From contig CBDCDJ010000007.1 of NCBI GenBank assembly GCA_965215355.1, forward strand, positions 930,001 to 994,000: 64,000 nucleotides of DNA, written 5' to 3'. The notes beneath the pieces were generated by a model. It did not search any database. It was not told the DNA's origin and saw nothing but the letters and a program-made list of their open reading frames with translations. The first letter of the stretch is position 1. The number at the start of each line of letters is the position of its first letter. Source of the stretch: CBDCDJ01 sp965215355 (GTDB lineage: Bacteria; Deinococcota; Deinococci; Deinococcales; Trueperaceae). Both the position numbers and the translations under genes were made by a program. Positions 49,318 to 57,016 of this stretch are shown here, piece by piece.

Positions 49318-50225
49318 GCCGTCCCCCCCCGCAGGCCCCAGGCGAGGGCGACGCAGGCCGCGGTGACGAGCCAAAAGCGCATAACGACCTGCCCTTCCGA
49401 CCAGCCGCTGAGTTCGAAGTGGTGGTGGAGCGGGCTCATCTTGAAAAAGCGTTTGCCGCCGGTAGCGCTAAAATAAACGACTTGAATCATCACGGACAGC
49501 ACCTCTAAGACGGGCACGAGGGCCAACAGCGGAAGATACCACACCCACCCCGCCAGGATGGCCGTGCCGGCCAGCGCCGCGCCCAAGGCTTCCGAGCCGA
49601 CGCCGCCCATAAACACCCGCGCGGGCTGGCTGTTGTACCACAGAAACCCGAGCAGCGACCCGACGAGCGTTGCTACAAAAGGCACGCCCAAAAACGGCAA
49701 CAGCATGATGGCGACCATGCCCGCGGCGAGCCCGTCGAGCCCGTCCGAGAAGTTGACCGCGTTGATAGAGCCCATAATGACGAAGGTGAAGCCGAGCACG
49801 TCGAGCAGGTCGGGGCCGAACAGCGCGCGGCCCGCTTGGACCGCGTAAACGGAAAAAAGCAGCGCCACCAGGGCTTGCCCGGCGAGCCGGTAACGCGCCA
49901 ACAGCCCGGTCGAGGCGTCCTCGCCCGCGGCAACTTGCCGCTTGCGCCGCAGGGCGAGCAGGTCGTCGTAAAGCCCTAACAAACCGGCCGCCAGGGTGAG
50001 CAGCACGAGCGCCAGACCGTCGGTGGTTTTGAGGTCGGTGAGGAGCCACACGAAAAGCGCCGCCAACAAAAACGCCACGCCGCCCATCGTCGGCGTGCCC
50101 TCTTTGACGAGGTGGCTGCTCGGCCCGTCGCGGCGGACGCTTTTGCCGAGTTTAAAGCGACCCGCGAGCTGCACGAACACGCCGACGAGCAGCAGCGACA
50201 CCAGCGCGCTCAACACCAGGGTCAC
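49314..50225 (-). CDS. mraY: Phospho-N-acetylmuramoyl-pentapeptide transferase MraY
   Basis: Membrane enzyme that makes lipid I, 303 residues, at the short end of the family (E. coli 360). Diagnostic motifs are present: SHLVKEGTPTMGGVAF, YDDLLALRRK (catalytic Asp pair) and AVNFSDGLDGLAAGMVA, and the FFKMSPLHHHFEL histidine motif close to the C-terminus. About nine to ten membrane spans. GTG start overlapping murF by 4 bp. Confidence 0.97.
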   Translation of the reverse strand: MTLVLSALVSLLLVGVFVQLAGRFKLGKSVRRDGPSSHLVKEGTPTMGGVAFLLAALFVWLLTDLKTTDGLALVLLTLAAGLLGLYDDLLALRRKRQVAAGEDASTGLLARYRLAGQALVALLFSVYAVQAGRALFGPDLLDVLGFTFVIMGSINAVNFSDGLDGLAAGMVAIMLLPFLGVPFVATLVGSLLGFLWYNSQPARVFMGGVGSEALGAALAGTAILAGWVWYLPLLALVPVLEVLSVMIQVVYFSATGGKRFFKMSPLHHHFELSGWSEGQVVMRFWLVTAACVALAWGLRGGTA

Positions 50226-51547
50226 GCCGGGACCTGCTGTTGCGGCACTAGTTTGTGCAACGCTTCGACCACGCGCTCAAACTTCATTCCCCGGGACGCC
50301 TTGACGAGCAGCGTGCCGGTAAGCGGCAACGCCGCCAGCACCGGTAGCGCCTCGCCGAACGAGGCGAACACTTCAACCTGCGGGTTGCCCGCGGCGAGCG
50401 CCGCGGCTGCCGGGCCGATGGCGACGACGCGGTCCAGGCCGAGGGTTTGCCGGCCCAACTCTTCGTGCAAAGCGCGCGAGTCCTCGCCCAGCTCGAGCAT
50501 GTCGCCCAAAATCGCCGTGTGCGGCCGCGGCGCGGCGCGCAACACGGCCAGAGCTTCGGCCGCCGAGGCCGGGTTGCTGTTGTAGCTGTCGTCGAGCAGG
50601 AGCGCCCCGCCGACCTCGACGGGGGCCAGGCGGCCGGGCTCGAGCCGCACTTTTTCGAGCCGTGCGGCGGCTTCTTGCAAATCGACCCCCAGCGCCTCGG
50701 CGACGACGAGCGCCGCGACCGCGTTGCGCGCCACGGCCTCGCCGGGATAGGTCAGCTTGAGCGTGACGCCGCGATACTCGACGCTCTGGCCGGTTGGGCT
50801 CGACGCCACGACGCGCCCGGTGCGGTCACCGGGCTCGGGCTCTACACCGTAAGTCGTCACGCTTTCTCTTAAAGCGCCGCTCAGAAAAGCGGCCGCCTGG
50901 ACGCTGGCGAAGCGGTGCCTAGCGGCGCTGAGGAGTCGGCTTTTTTCGCTGGCTATCGTCTCGAGCGTGCCCAAACCTTTCAAGTGGCTCGCCGCGACGG
51001 CCGTCAGCAGACCGTGGGTGGGCCTGACCACCTCGACGAGCTGCGCCATCTCGCCGGCGTGGTCGATGCCCATTTCCAAAACGAGGGGCGTCGCGCTTTG
51101 CCCAGCCGCGCTGACCTCGTACGTCAAACACGTGTTGAACAGGGTCGTGGCGAGCGCCAGGGGCGTGTTGAAGTTGCCCGGGCTGCTCGGCGCGCCTAAA
51201 GCCGCGGCGAGGAAACTCTTCGTCGTCGTCTTCCCGACCGAGCCGGTGATGCCGACGACCGGGCCGGTCAGCCAGGCTCGAGCCCAGCGGCCGAGGGTAA
51301 GAAGGGCCGCGGCCGGGTCGGGTACCTGGAGCCCGCGTTCGTGAGTCCGGTCCGACACGACGAAAACCGCGCCCCGGGCGAGCGCGTCGTCGGCAAACTC
51401 GATGCCGTGAGTGGCCGCGCCCGGCAGGGCGAAGAAGACGTCGCCCGGGCGCACGCGCGAGCTGTTGAAGGCCGCGCCCCGCGCCGCCGGAAAGTCCTTG
51501 GGCGGGGCGGCGTTCAGCAGTTCGGCGACGCGGTTTGCGCTCAGCAC
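50222..51547 (-). CDS. murF: UDP-MurNAc-tripeptide D-Ala-D-Ala ligase MurF
   Basis: Adds D-Ala-D-Ala to complete the pentapeptide, 441 residues. N-terminal domain with FNSSRVRPGDVFFALPG, ATP loop VVGITGSVGKTTTKSFL (98-114), EMGIDHAGEMAQL and LDDSYNSNPASAAEALAVL. AGAGGAAA precedes GTG 51547. murE, which normally lies just upstream, is absent; ftsI is followed directly by murF after 45 bp. Confidence 0.97.
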   Translation of the reverse strand: MLSANRVAELLNAAPPKDFPAARGAAFNSSRVRPGDVFFALPGAATHGIEFADDALARGAVFVVSDRTHERGLQVPDPAAALLTLGRWARAWLTGPVVGITGSVGKTTTKSFLAAALGAPSSPGNFNTPLALATTLFNTCLTYEVSAAGQSATPLVLEMGIDHAGEMAQLVEVVRPTHGLLTAVAASHLKGLGTLETIASEKSRLLSAARHRFASVQAAAFLSGALRESVTTYGVEPEPGDRTGRVVASSPTGQSVEYRGVTLKLTYPGEAVARNAVAALVVAEALGVDLQEAAARLEKVRLEPGRLAPVEVGGALLLDDSYNSNPASAAEALAVLRAAPRPHTAILGDMLELGEDSRALHEELGRQTLGLDRVVAIGPAAAALAAGNPQVEVFASFGEALPVLAALPLTGTLLVKASRGMKFERVVEALHKLVPQQQVPA

Positions 51548-51582
51548 GGTTTCCTCTCTACTACAAGCCTCATACCCATTCC

Positions 51583-51588
51583 AGTGTA
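51583..51588 (-). promoter_or_regulatory. Possible internal -10 box TACACT before murF
   Basis: TACACT sits 35 nt before the murF GTG, directly behind the ftsI stop, in one of only two intergenic gaps of the cluster. No convincing -35 is seen. Confidence 0.3.
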
Positions 51589-51592
51589 CCCA

Positions 51593-53164
51593 CTAGGGCG
51601 TGGTGGCGTAGCTCGTCGGTGCGCCGGGGGTTCGCCACAGCGCGACCGCTTCGCTGGCGATGGCCGCGAACAGGGGCACGGCCACGGTGGTGCTGCTGGC
51701 CCCGTCCACGCGCGGCTTTTGAACGGTCGCGACCATGACGAACTGTGGCCGGTCGGCGGGCATCATCCCGGCGAAGGTGAGGGTGTAGTCGCCTTTGACA
51801 TAGCTGCCCGTGTCCAGGTCGAAGATGTCGGCGGTGCCCGTTTTCCCGGCCAGCGTCACGCCGGGAACGGCCGAGCGGTGGATGCCGCTGTTCTCGGCCG
51901 TGTACTGCAATAGCGAGCGCATCGTCATGGCGATTTCGGGCGCGATGACCTGGTGCGTGGGCTCGGCCAGCCCGCCTTCGACGAGGTAGGGGGGAACGTA
52001 AAGCCCGTCGTTGGCGAAGATGCTGTAGGCTGCCGCGAGTTGCAGTGCGGTCGTCGAAACACTCTGCCCGATGGTTATCGAGGCTTGGTCCTGCGGCACC
52101 CAGGGCGTGTCACGGAGCTGTCCGGTACGGGTGTAGGTCGCACCCAAATCGAGGTCTTGCCCGAAGCCGAAACGTCCCAGCCAGTCGTGCAGTTCGAAGT
52201 CTTTGAAACGCTTGGTGAGGTTGAGCATCCCGGCGTTGCTCGAGAACCGCAGGATGTCCCAGGGGGTGAGCTGCGGGTCGTGCGGCACGACGTCCCTAAA
52301 GGTTTTGTCGCCTTCGCGCAACGTCATGGGCGTGTCGACAAGCTCGTCCAGGCGCAGCCGGTCGCTCGCCAGCAGCGAGGCGACGACGAACGGTTTCATC
52401 ACCGAGCCCGGCTCGAACAGCCGCACGAAAGCTTTGTTGACGATGCGGTCACGGTCTCGCACCGCGCCTTGGCTGTTGGGATCGAAGTCGGGGTAGCTCG
52501 CGGCGGCCAGGATGCGGCCGCTGCCCGCCTCGAGCATCACCACCGCGCCGTTTTCGGCGCCGAAGGCTTGAACCGTCTCCTGCAGTTTGGCCTGCGCCAC
52601 CGCCTGCAGGTTGGGGTCGAGGGTGAGGACCACGTCCGCGCCGCGCGCCAGGGTGGCGTCTTGGGTGAGTTCCAAACCTTCCAGCCCGTAACGGCCGTCG
52701 TCTTGCAGCGCGCCGCTGAACCCCACAACGTGCGCCGCCAAGGTGCCTTGCGGGTACTCGCGGTGCTCGACCCCGCCTTCGGCAAAAATCGTGCCGTCGC
52801 GCGCCACGATGCGGCCGCGCAGCGGCGCTTCTTGCAAACTCTCGGGCCACCGTGGCTGCGCGTTTTGCAGTTTGGCGAAGCCGTAAAACGCTAAAAGCAG
52901 CGGGGCCAACAGCACGGCCAGCAACAAGTAGCGCCGCTTCAGCCGCAGCACGCCGGACGGTGCAACGTCGGACTCGCGTGCTGACGTCGGTGTCGATGTC
53001 ACTTGCGACGCGCGCGCTGCCCGCCTGGACGGGTAGCTTCGCGGCACGGCGGGCCTGCGCCGTGCCGCCTTGCGTACCGACGACCTGCCCAGCGACGACC
53101 TGCCCAGCGACGTCTCCGGCTCCACCGGCCTGGCAAAGAACTTGCTCGGGGTTCTCAGCGCCAC
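51593..53164 (-). CDS. ftsI: Peptidoglycan transpeptidase FtsI (class B PBP)
   Basis: Divisome transpeptidase, 523 residues. A basic, low-complexity cytoplasmic tail (about 75 residues, with the repeat SSLGRSSLGRSS) precedes a membrane span (80-97). The dimerisation domain follows, then the transpeptidase with SxxK at Ser254-Lys257 (EPGSVMKPF), SSN at 308-310 and KTG at 441-443. It starts with GTG and overlaps ftsL by 10 bp. It crosslinks septal peptidoglycan with FtsW. Confidence 0.96.
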   Translation of the reverse strand: MALRTPSKFFARPVEPETSLGRSSLGRSSVRKAARRRPAVPRSYPSRRAARASQVTSTPTSARESDVAPSGVLRLKRRYLLLAVLLAPLLLAFYGFAKLQNAQPRWPESLQEAPLRGRIVARDGTIFAEGGVEHREYPQGTLAAHVVGFSGALQDDGRYGLEGLELTQDATLARGADVVLTLDPNLQAVAQAKLQETVQAFGAENGAVVMLEAGSGRILAAASYPDFDPNSQGAVRDRDRIVNKAFVRLFEPGSVMKPFVVASLLASDRLRLDELVDTPMTLREGDKTFRDVVPHDPQLTPWDILRFSSNAGMLNLTKRFKDFELHDWLGRFGFGQDLDLGATYTRTGQLRDTPWVPQDQASITIGQSVSTTALQLAAAYSIFANDGLYVPPYLVEGGLAEPTHQVIAPEIAMTMRSLLQYTAENSGIHRSAVPGVTLAGKTGTADIFDLDTGSYVKGDYTLTFAGMMPADRPQFVMVATVQKPRVDGASSTTVAVPLFAAIASEAVALWRTPGAPTSYATTP

Positions 53165-53475
53165 AGGGTACGCATCTCCAAACCAGTTTGGGCTTGTGCG
53201 GGTTCGGGGGCGGCGGTCGGCGCGACCTGCTCGGTGCGTTGCGCGCTCGTGGCCGGAACCATGCCGCGCGCGTAGGCCCAGCGCCGCACGGCAAGCCTGC
53301 CGCTGACGCGCGACGCGCTGCTGCGCACGTCGGTCAGCTCGAGCTGCAGCGCCGCCTTGGTTTTGAGCAGCGTGCGCTGCTGTTGGTACAAACCTTGGTT
53401 GTACGCGCCCAGCGCCGTCAAACCCAACAGCAACGCGAGGTAGAGCGTGACCACGCGCAGCGTAAACGGGGTCAC
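53155..53475 (-). CDS. ftsL: FtsL-like division protein
   Basis: 106-residue bitopic protein: short N-terminus, one membrane span (residues 7-26, RVVTLYLALLLGLTALGAYN), then a coiled coil (QQQRTLLKTKAALQLELTDV RSSASRV) and a Pro/Ala-rich tail. The sequence is poorly conserved, as always for FtsL, but size, topology and position between rsmH and ftsI identify it. Start overlaps the rsmH stop by 4 bp. Confidence 0.8.
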   Translation of the reverse strand: MTPFTLRVVTLYLALLLGLTALGAYNQGLYQQQRTLLKTKAALQLELTDVRSSASRVSGRLAVRRWAYARGMVPATSAQRTEQVAPTAAPEPAQAQTGLEMRTLWR

Positions 53476-54365
53476 GCCGCTCCTTTCTCGGCGACGCGCA
53501 GCTTGGCGCTACGCGCGCGGGGGTTGCGCTTCAGTTCAGCTTCGGACGCGGTGAGGGGCCGTTTGGTCAGGGCGCTCAGAGTGCCGGACCCCTTTATAAA
53601 GTGCTTTACGATGCGGTCTTCCAAAGAGTGGTAGCTCAGCACCACCAGCCGCCCGCCCGCGACCAGGGCGCGCTCGGCTGCGGCAAGGGCGTCTTCCAAC
53701 GCGCCGAGTTCGTCGTTGACGTAAATTCGCAACGCCTGAAAGGTGCGCCGCGCGGGGTGCTCGCGCCGGTAGCCGCCGGGGTAAGCGTCTTGAAGAATCG
53801 TGACGAGGTCTCGAGTCGTGGTGATGGGCTGTGCGTTCCTGGCTTCGACGATGGCCCGCGCCAGGCGGCGGCTGTGACGCTCTTCACCGTACTTGTAAAT
53901 CAGCGCGGCCAAGTCCTCTTGAGAGTGGGTGTTGACGACATCTGCGGCCGATTCGCCCGCGTCACTCATCCGCATGTCGAGCGGGCCGTCCTGGCGAAAC
54001 GCAAACCCGCGCTCGCCCTCGTCGAGCTGCATCGAGGACACGCCTAAGTCGAACAGTACCCCGGCGACGGGCGCGACCTCGGCTTCGGCGGCGAATTCGT
54101 CTAAAAAGCGAAAGTTTCCGTGGTGGTTGCGCAACTTGGTCATGGCTTGTGGCAACTCCTTTCGCAAGGTGTTCAGGTAAACCGCGGTGTTGGGGTCTTG
54201 GTCGATGGCGAGCACGCACACGCCGCGCTCCAGCAGCGCCCGCGTGTGCCCGCCCGCCCCGAAAGTCGCGTCGACGTACCAGTGGTTTTCTTTGAGGGCT
54301 AAGCCCTCCAAACACTCGTCCAGCATGACGGGCGAGTGCGGTGCGGCGTTCGGCCCCGAGTTCAT
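53472..54365 (-). CDS. rsmH: 16S rRNA (cytosine-1402-N4)-methyltransferase RsmH (MraW)
   Basis: 297 residues. SPVMLDECLEGLALKENHWY VDATFGAGGHTRALL forms the SAM-binding start; GVSSMQLDEGERGFAFRQDG PLDMRM and the C-terminal VLSYHSLEDRIVKHFIKG are family signatures. ATG 54365 overlaps the mraZ stop (ATGA); the longer frame lies inside mraZ. It methylates N4 of C1402 in the ribosomal P site. Confidence 0.98.
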   Translation of the reverse strand: MNSGPNAAPHSPVMLDECLEGLALKENHWYVDATFGAGGHTRALLERGVCVLAIDQDPNTAVYLNTLRKELPQAMTKLRNHHGNFRFLDEFAAEAEVAPVAGVLFDLGVSSMQLDEGERGFAFRQDGPLDMRMSDAGESAADVVNTHSQEDLAALIYKYGEERHSRRLARAIVEARNAQPITTTRDLVTILQDAYPGGYRREHPARRTFQALRIYVNDELGALEDALAAAERALVAGGRLVVLSYHSLEDRIVKHFIKGSGTLSALTKRPLTASEAELKRNPRARSAKLRVAEKGAA

Positions 54366-54799
54366 CCGACGAGCTCTCTCAAAAGTTCGCTCGCGGGGGG
54401 TTGGTTCTGAACTTCCATCAGGTTGCTGAGCCAACGCGCCTCGTTCCAGATTTCCAGCCGGTTGGGCGCGCCCGCAATCACGACGCTGTTGTCGCTGTCG
54501 TCGATGCCGGCAAAGGTGCGTAGCGGTTGGGGCAGCGTCACGCGCGAGGCCGAATCGAAAACCGCTTTCGACGCGCCCGAATAAAAAAAGCGCACGAAGC
54601 TGCGCGCGTTTCCGTCGGTGAGGGGCAACTTGGAAAGCCGTTCTTCGATGTTGCGCCAAGCGGCCACCGGAAACACGTACAAGCAGCCTTCCATGCCCCG
54701 AGTGACGACCATACCGTCGTCCACAAAGTCCCGAAAAGAGGGAGGGATGATGACGCGACCTTTGTCGTCAACCGAATACTGGAATTCGCCGAAGGGCAT
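54362..54799 (-). CDS. mraZ: Transcriptional regulator MraZ
   Basis: 145 residues with two AbrB-like repeats: GEFQYSVDDKGRVIIPPSFR and VFDSASRVTLPQPLRTFAGI. The start at ATG 54799 matches the usual N-terminus (MfmGeyqhsiDdKGRl); a GTG six codons upstream (54817) is possible. MraZ represses the dcw operon by binding TGGGN direct repeats; three such boxes with 10-bp spacing lie upstream at 54904-54928. Confidence 0.97.
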   Translation of the reverse strand: MPFGEFQYSVDDKGRVIIPPSFRDFVDDGMVVTRGMEGCLYVFPVAAWRNIEERLSKLPLTDGNARSFVRFFYSGASKAVFDSASRVTLPQPLRTFAGIDDSDNSVVIAGAPNRLEIWNEARWLSNLMEVQNQPPASELLRELVG

Positions 54800-54903
54800 C
54801 TCCCACCTAGCTCCCACTCTTGACAGTTTGCGCGTAGCCGCGTCGGCTGCCTGTTCATGCGTGACTCACGACATCTATGCGCTAAAGTGAGTGTAACACA
54901 CTT

Positions 54904-54928
54904 TACCACCGATTCCCACAAGTCCCCA
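54904..54928 (-). promoter_or_regulatory. MraZ boxes (three direct repeats, 10-bp period)
   Basis: On the minus strand TGGGG, TGGGA and TGGTA occur at 54928-54924, 54918-54914 and 54908-54904, exactly one helical turn apart. They precede a TTACACT -10 (minus strand, about 54891-54897) within AGTGT-GTT-ACACT. This is the known MraZ operator layout, so the operon is probably autoregulated. Confidence 0.8.
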
Positions 54929-55055
54929 CAAAACCTTTAAATTCAGACGTTTTTCGGATTTTTTTCCCACCACTGAGAACTTCAAGGGCAAGGTGGGTTT
55001 GTGGCGCAAGAGTTGAAAGTTGAAGATGGAAGCGTTGCTGACGCCGATGTTAGCA

Positions 55056-55089
55056 CAAAAAACGGGCGTAGCTTTTACACTACGCCCGT
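55056..55089 (-). terminator. Terminator of RNase P RNA
   Basis: ACGGGCGTAG (55062-55071) and CTACGCCCGT (55080-55089) form a 10-bp stem; on the minus strand TTTTTTG follows. It directly abuts the 3' end of rnpB. Confidence 0.9.
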
Positions 55090-55119
55090 GCAGGAGGGCT
55101 GTAAGCCGGGTTCTGTGAC

Positions 55120-55163
55120 CTCAGTGGTATCATCACTGACTTGTCAGTGATGATACCACTGAG
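55120..55163 (-). repeat. 44-nt palindrome in P18 of RNase P RNA
   Basis: Two 21-nt arms are exactly complementary around a 2-nt centre, and each arm is itself semi-palindromic (CAGTG-GTATCAT-CACTG). It lies between TAGATGATTGGAAGT and ACAGAACCCGG, where P18 belongs. Confidence 0.85.
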
Positions 55164-55341
55164 ACTTCCAATCATCTATCTAGGACGCTTGTCGCCAAAC
55201 GCCTCGAGCGGTCGTCTTTGAGATGCCAATGGGCCGGGCCGACCCTCTCTCGTTCGGACCTTGCACCGGGTGGGGTTTACCTAGCCGCTTCTGTTGCCAA
55301 AAGCGCTGGTGGTCTCTTACACCACCGTTTCAGCCTTGCCA

Positions 55342-55355
55342 GGGGGTATCATCCC
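55342..55355 (-). repeat. GTATCAT hairpin unit in P12 of RNase P RNA
   Basis: GGG-ATGATAC-CCC (minus strand) within the extended P12, next to two direct AACGTTGTT copies and the pairing ATAAAAAC/GTTTTTAT. Confidence 0.55.
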
Positions 55356-55560
55356 GTTATAAAAACAACGTTTCGGTTAGGAGAACAACGTTTTTATTGA
55401 AAGATGCTACCTCTCTGGCGGTCTACTCTCTGTTGCACTTGCCGTCGCCTTACGCGCCCAGCCGTTAGCTGGCACCCTGCCCTGTGGAGCCCGGACTTTC
55501 CTGAGGGTTGCCGGTAACCCCGGCAACCCCCCGATTGGCCGCACCTCACTGCGAACACCC

Positions 55561-55566
55561 AGTATA
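55561..55566 (-). promoter_or_regulatory. -10 box TATACT for rnpB
   Basis: TATACT lies 7 nt before the first base of P1, placing the transcription start at about 55553. Confidence 0.65.
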
Positions 55567-55601
55567 GCAGATTAGGGGTTTGGCCGAAACGTAACGGCAA
55601 C

Positions 55602-55630
55602 AAAAAAGCGGGTCTCTTAAGAGACCCGCT
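55602..55630 (-). terminator. Terminator after the BMP-family gene
   Basis: A 24-nt perfect palindrome (AGCGGGTCTCTT plus its complement, 55607-55630) followed on the minus strand by TTTTTT. It separates the BMP gene from rnpB. Confidence 0.88.
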
Positions 55631-55644
55631 CGAGACTTTCAAGT

Positions 55645-56760
55645 TTACTGCGCCGTGTAGTCCGTTACGCTCAGTTCGCCCGAGACGATTTGCTCCTTGA
55701 CCGCGTCGACGCTGTCGAGGACGCCTTGAGGCAAGAGGGCTTCGTTGTACTCGTCGAGCGCGTAGGCGACGCCGTCGTTGGACAGGTCGAGCGTCTTGAA
55801 GCCGCCCTCGAAGGTGCCGTCCACGACGTTCATAATCTCGTCGTAGGCTGCCACGTCGACACGTTTGACCATGCTGGTGAGGCCGTGGTTGAGGGTGCTG
55901 GGGTCGCCGTCGGTGTCGCCGAGATAGTTCTGGTTCGAGTCCACGCCGATGAAAAACAGCGGCTGCGCGTCGTCGCCGCACGCGCTTTCATAGGCCGCGC
56001 TCTTTTCAACGTCGGCTACGGCCGAGGTGAGCGGCGTTTCGCGCAGGTTGTCACTGGTGTAGCACATCGTCTCGTTGACGAAGTCGATGACGCCGTTGCC
56101 CGACGCGCCCGCTGCGGCGTAGATGATGTCCGCGCCCTGCGCCTGCTGGGTGGTGGCGAGTTCTTTGGCCTTGGCCGGGTCGTTCCAGGCGGCCGGCGTG
56201 ACGCCCACGTAGTTGCTGATGACCGTGCAGTCGGGGCAGGCCGCCATCACGCCTTCTTCGTAGCCGAGGTTGAACTTGTGGATGAGGGGAATGTCCATGC
56301 CGCCGACAAAACCGACCACGCCGGTTTGCGACAGGCTGCCCGCTAAGTAGCCGACGAGGTAGCTGCCCTCGTGCTCGGCGAAGCCGATGTAGAGTTCGTT
56401 GGCGTTGGGGCTGTCCACGCCGCCGTCTAGGTTGACAAAAAAGGTGTCCGGGAACTCGCTCGAGAGGTTGTGCACCGCGTCCGACTGCGAAAAACCGGGG
56501 GCGACGATGAGGTCCGCGCCCGCCGAGGCCATTTGCCGCAAGCCCTGGGCGGACGTTTCGGGCGTGCCTTCGAACTCGATGGTTTCGACGTCGTAGTTGT
56601 TGTTGAGTTCGTCGACGGCTTTGGAAAAGCCGTTCCAGGTGCCCTCGTTGAACGACTTGTCGAACTTACCGCCCGCGTCGAAGTTGAGGCCCATGACGTA
56701 GTCCTGAGCGAAGGTCAAACCGAAGGTGAGGGCGCATAGTAGCAGGACGAGTTTTCGCAT
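55645..56760 (-). CDS. BMP-family ABC transporter substrate-binding protein
   Basis: 371-residue binding protein of the basic-membrane-protein (PnrA/Med) family, whose studied members bind purine nucleosides. Signal peptide MRKLVLLLCALTFGLTFA; the mature part starts YVMGLNFDAGGKFDKSFNEG TWNG, with the conserved GMDIPLIHKFNLGYEEGV and GADIIYAAAGASGNGVIDF segments. GGAGG precedes ATG 56760. Unlike most relatives it has no ATPase or permease genes beside it; it has its own terminator and a palindrome at its promoter. Confidence 0.93.
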   Translation of the reverse strand: MRKLVLLLCALTFGLTFAQDYVMGLNFDAGGKFDKSFNEGTWNGFSKAVDELNNNYDVETIEFEGTPETSAQGLRQMASAGADLIVAPGFSQSDAVHNLSSEFPDTFFVNLDGGVDSPNANELYIGFAEHEGSYLVGYLAGSLSQTGVVGFVGGMDIPLIHKFNLGYEEGVMAACPDCTVISNYVGVTPAAWNDPAKAKELATTQQAQGADIIYAAAGASGNGVIDFVNETMCYTSDNLRETPLTSAVADVEKSAAYESACGDDAQPLFFIGVDSNQNYLGDTDGDPSTLNHGLTSMVKRVDVAAYDEIMNVVDGTFEGGFKTLDLSNDGVAYALDEYNEALLPQGVLDSVDAVKEQIVSGELSVTDYTAQ

Positions 56761-56785
56761 TTTTCCTCCTTGGAGTTGTGCATGT

Positions 56786-56810
56786 GGCAAAATTGCCTGG
56801 AAAAAGTGTA
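56786..56810 (-). promoter_or_regulatory. Promoter and palindrome upstream of the BMP-family gene
   Basis: A TACACT box (56805-56810, minus strand) is followed by the perfect 12-bp palindrome GGCAATTTTGCC (56786-56797), which would cover the transcription start, a good position for a repressor. Confidence 0.5.
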
Positions 56811-57004
56811 TCACGCCGCCCCACCTTAAGAGGTTCGGCGAGGCGAGCCTGAAGGAACGGTGAACGGATAGTGGGTAGGGGAGTGGGGGAGAGAGGCAGT
56901 AAAAACAAAAAAGGTTTTAACCCCGACTTCCTTACTCCCCAACACCCCTACTCCTCACCTGTCCGTCTTCTCAACATTTGTAAAACCAGTTCAGCCACGC
57001 TCGG

Positions 57005-57010
57005 TATAAT
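57005..57010 (+). promoter_or_regulatory. -10 box TATAAT, leaderless start for ligA
   Basis: A perfect TATAAT, 6 nt, then GTG 57017. No ribosome-binding site can fit in the gap. Confidence 0.7.
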
Positions 57011-57016
57011 CCCTCT

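Larger units (their letters stand above)
55090..55553 (-). ncRNA. rnpB: RNase P RNA (type A) with enlarged P12 and P18
   Basis: Catalytic RNA of tRNA 5' processing, about 464 nt. CR-I is seen as GAGGAAAGTCCGGGCT-like TCAGGAAAGTCCGGGCTCC ACAGGGCAGGGTGCC; later CTGAAACGGTGGTGTAAGAG, GGTAAACCCCACCCGG, and the 3' signature ACAGAACCCGGCTTA. P1 forms between GCAGTGAGG (55552-55544) and CCTCCTGC near 55090. It is longer than typical (about 380-420 nt) because P12 carries an AT-rich extension (about 55330-55405) and P18 is a 44-nt perfect palindrome (55120-55163). Both contain the GTATCAT unit. Confidence 0.93.

Noticed and set aside
55218..55468. Short reading frames within rnpB
   Set aside because: They lie inside the RNase P RNA and have no protein-like features.
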